Shown: piece by piece, positions 63,816-64,000 of the stretch
How the letters are laid out: each line of letters begins with the position of its first letter
How positions within the stretch are numbered: position 1 is the first letter of the stretch
NCBI GenBank assembly: GCA_964464175.1
Contig: CAYXFD010000002.1
Coordinates: 139,104-203,103 of the forward strand
DNA: 64,000 nt
Direction of reading: 5' to 3'
From: CAYXFD01 sp964464175
GTDB lineage: Bacteria > Cloacimonadota > Cloacimonadia > Cloacimonadales > JAJBBL01
Notes under the pieces: model-generated
The model's input: the letters and a program-made list of their open reading frames with translations, nothing else
Told to the model about the DNA's origin: nothing
The model's database searches: none
Translations under genes and position numbers: made by a program

Positions 63816-64000
63816 ATAGGTTCCTCATCGACATCTACGCTGCGATAAATATCAGGCAACGTTTTCCTGTGAAAGATCTTTATAGGTATAAAATAACGAT
63901 TGTCATTTTTGTTACAAAGAAAATTCGAAAGGTTCATTTGTCAAGCTTTTCTTTTACAGTTGGGGCGGATTTTCGAGGTACCGACAGCCTTCAAACCCTT
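63816..64000 (-). promoter_or_regulatory. Upstream region of ssrA with candidate promoter
   Basis: On the minus strand a TTGACA lies at 63944-63939, about 125 bases before the mature tmRNA 5' end; the matching -10 (TTCTTT or TTGTAA) is poor. The primary transcript would carry a leader removed by RNase P. No gene is convincing at the window edge. Confidence 0.35.

Noticed and set aside
63710..63937. Minus-strand 75-residue reading frame
   Set aside because: It overlaps the 5' half of the tmRNA, which fully explains the sequence.
1..64000. CRISPR arrays, insertion sequences or prophage
   Set aside because: No regularly spaced identical repeats, transposase motifs or phage structural genes were found on either strand.

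Overview
The window is about 64 kb of moderately AT-rich bacterial chromosome with densely packed genes and no insertion sequence, prophage or CRISPR array. The content points to an anaerobic, Gram-negative member of the FCB superphylum, most likely a Cloacimonadota (WWE1)-type lineage. That placement is an inference. It rests on five proteins ending in FlgD-like C-terminal domains (four with a PNPFN core), a PorU-like C25 sortase, a four-subunit ferredoxin-dependent 2-oxoacid oxidoreductase, selenocysteine incorporation factors, and an archaeal-type Thi4 in the thiamine operon.

Layout. 0.6-13.5 kb is a type IV pilus/type II secretion-like block: a GspF/PilC platform protein, a GspE/PilB ATPase, and an unusual response regulator fused to a PilT-like ATPase on the + strand. 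A convergent four-gene operon of pilin-like membrane-anchored proteins follows on the - strand, two of them carrying beta-solenoid-like bodies, then a PilS/PilR-like kinase and NtrC-type regulator pair. 13.7-18.7 kb is housekeeping (psuG, serS, tpiA, lepA). 18.9-22.6 kb is a gingipain-like C25 protease with a beta-propeller region. 22.9-25.1 kb is a translationally coupled pair: a D-Ala-D-Ala-ligase-like ATP-grasp enzyme and a P1/DmpA-type aminopeptidase. 25.3-29.4 kb holds LapA-like and YjbQ proteins and three envelope lipoproteins (LPP20, COG3014-like, LpoB-like). 29.4-32.0 kb encodes the VorDBAC-type oxidoreductase. 32.3-34.5 kb has an EamA transporter, a gene-poor stretch with a 56-bp near-perfect palindrome, and an ankyrin protein.

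34.6-38.3 kb is a compact thiamine operon (thi4-thiE-thiC-thiD) under a TPP riboswitch whose translational switching logic can be read directly: three complementary segments form mutually exclusive hairpins. 39.1-48.0 kb is a three-gene secreted-protein cassette (a 16-repeat protein, an M14 carboxypeptidase, a C25-like protein), all with C-terminal sorting domains, ending in a clear terminator. 48.2-50.5 kb is RlpA, an Ig-like lipoprotein and a TPR protein. 50.6-53.0 kb is xerD-guaB. 53.4-58.4 kb is an atypical HD-GYP response regulator overlapping selA, then selB. A CDF cation transporter, a PorU-like sortase and the tmRNA gene (ssrA, with an 11-codon tag) close the window.

Together the genes describe a cell that ferments amino or branched 2-oxo acids with ferredoxin, exports large proteases and repeat proteins through a type IX-like pathway and attaches or processes them with a PorU-type enzyme, and runs a phospho-regulated pilus-like machine.
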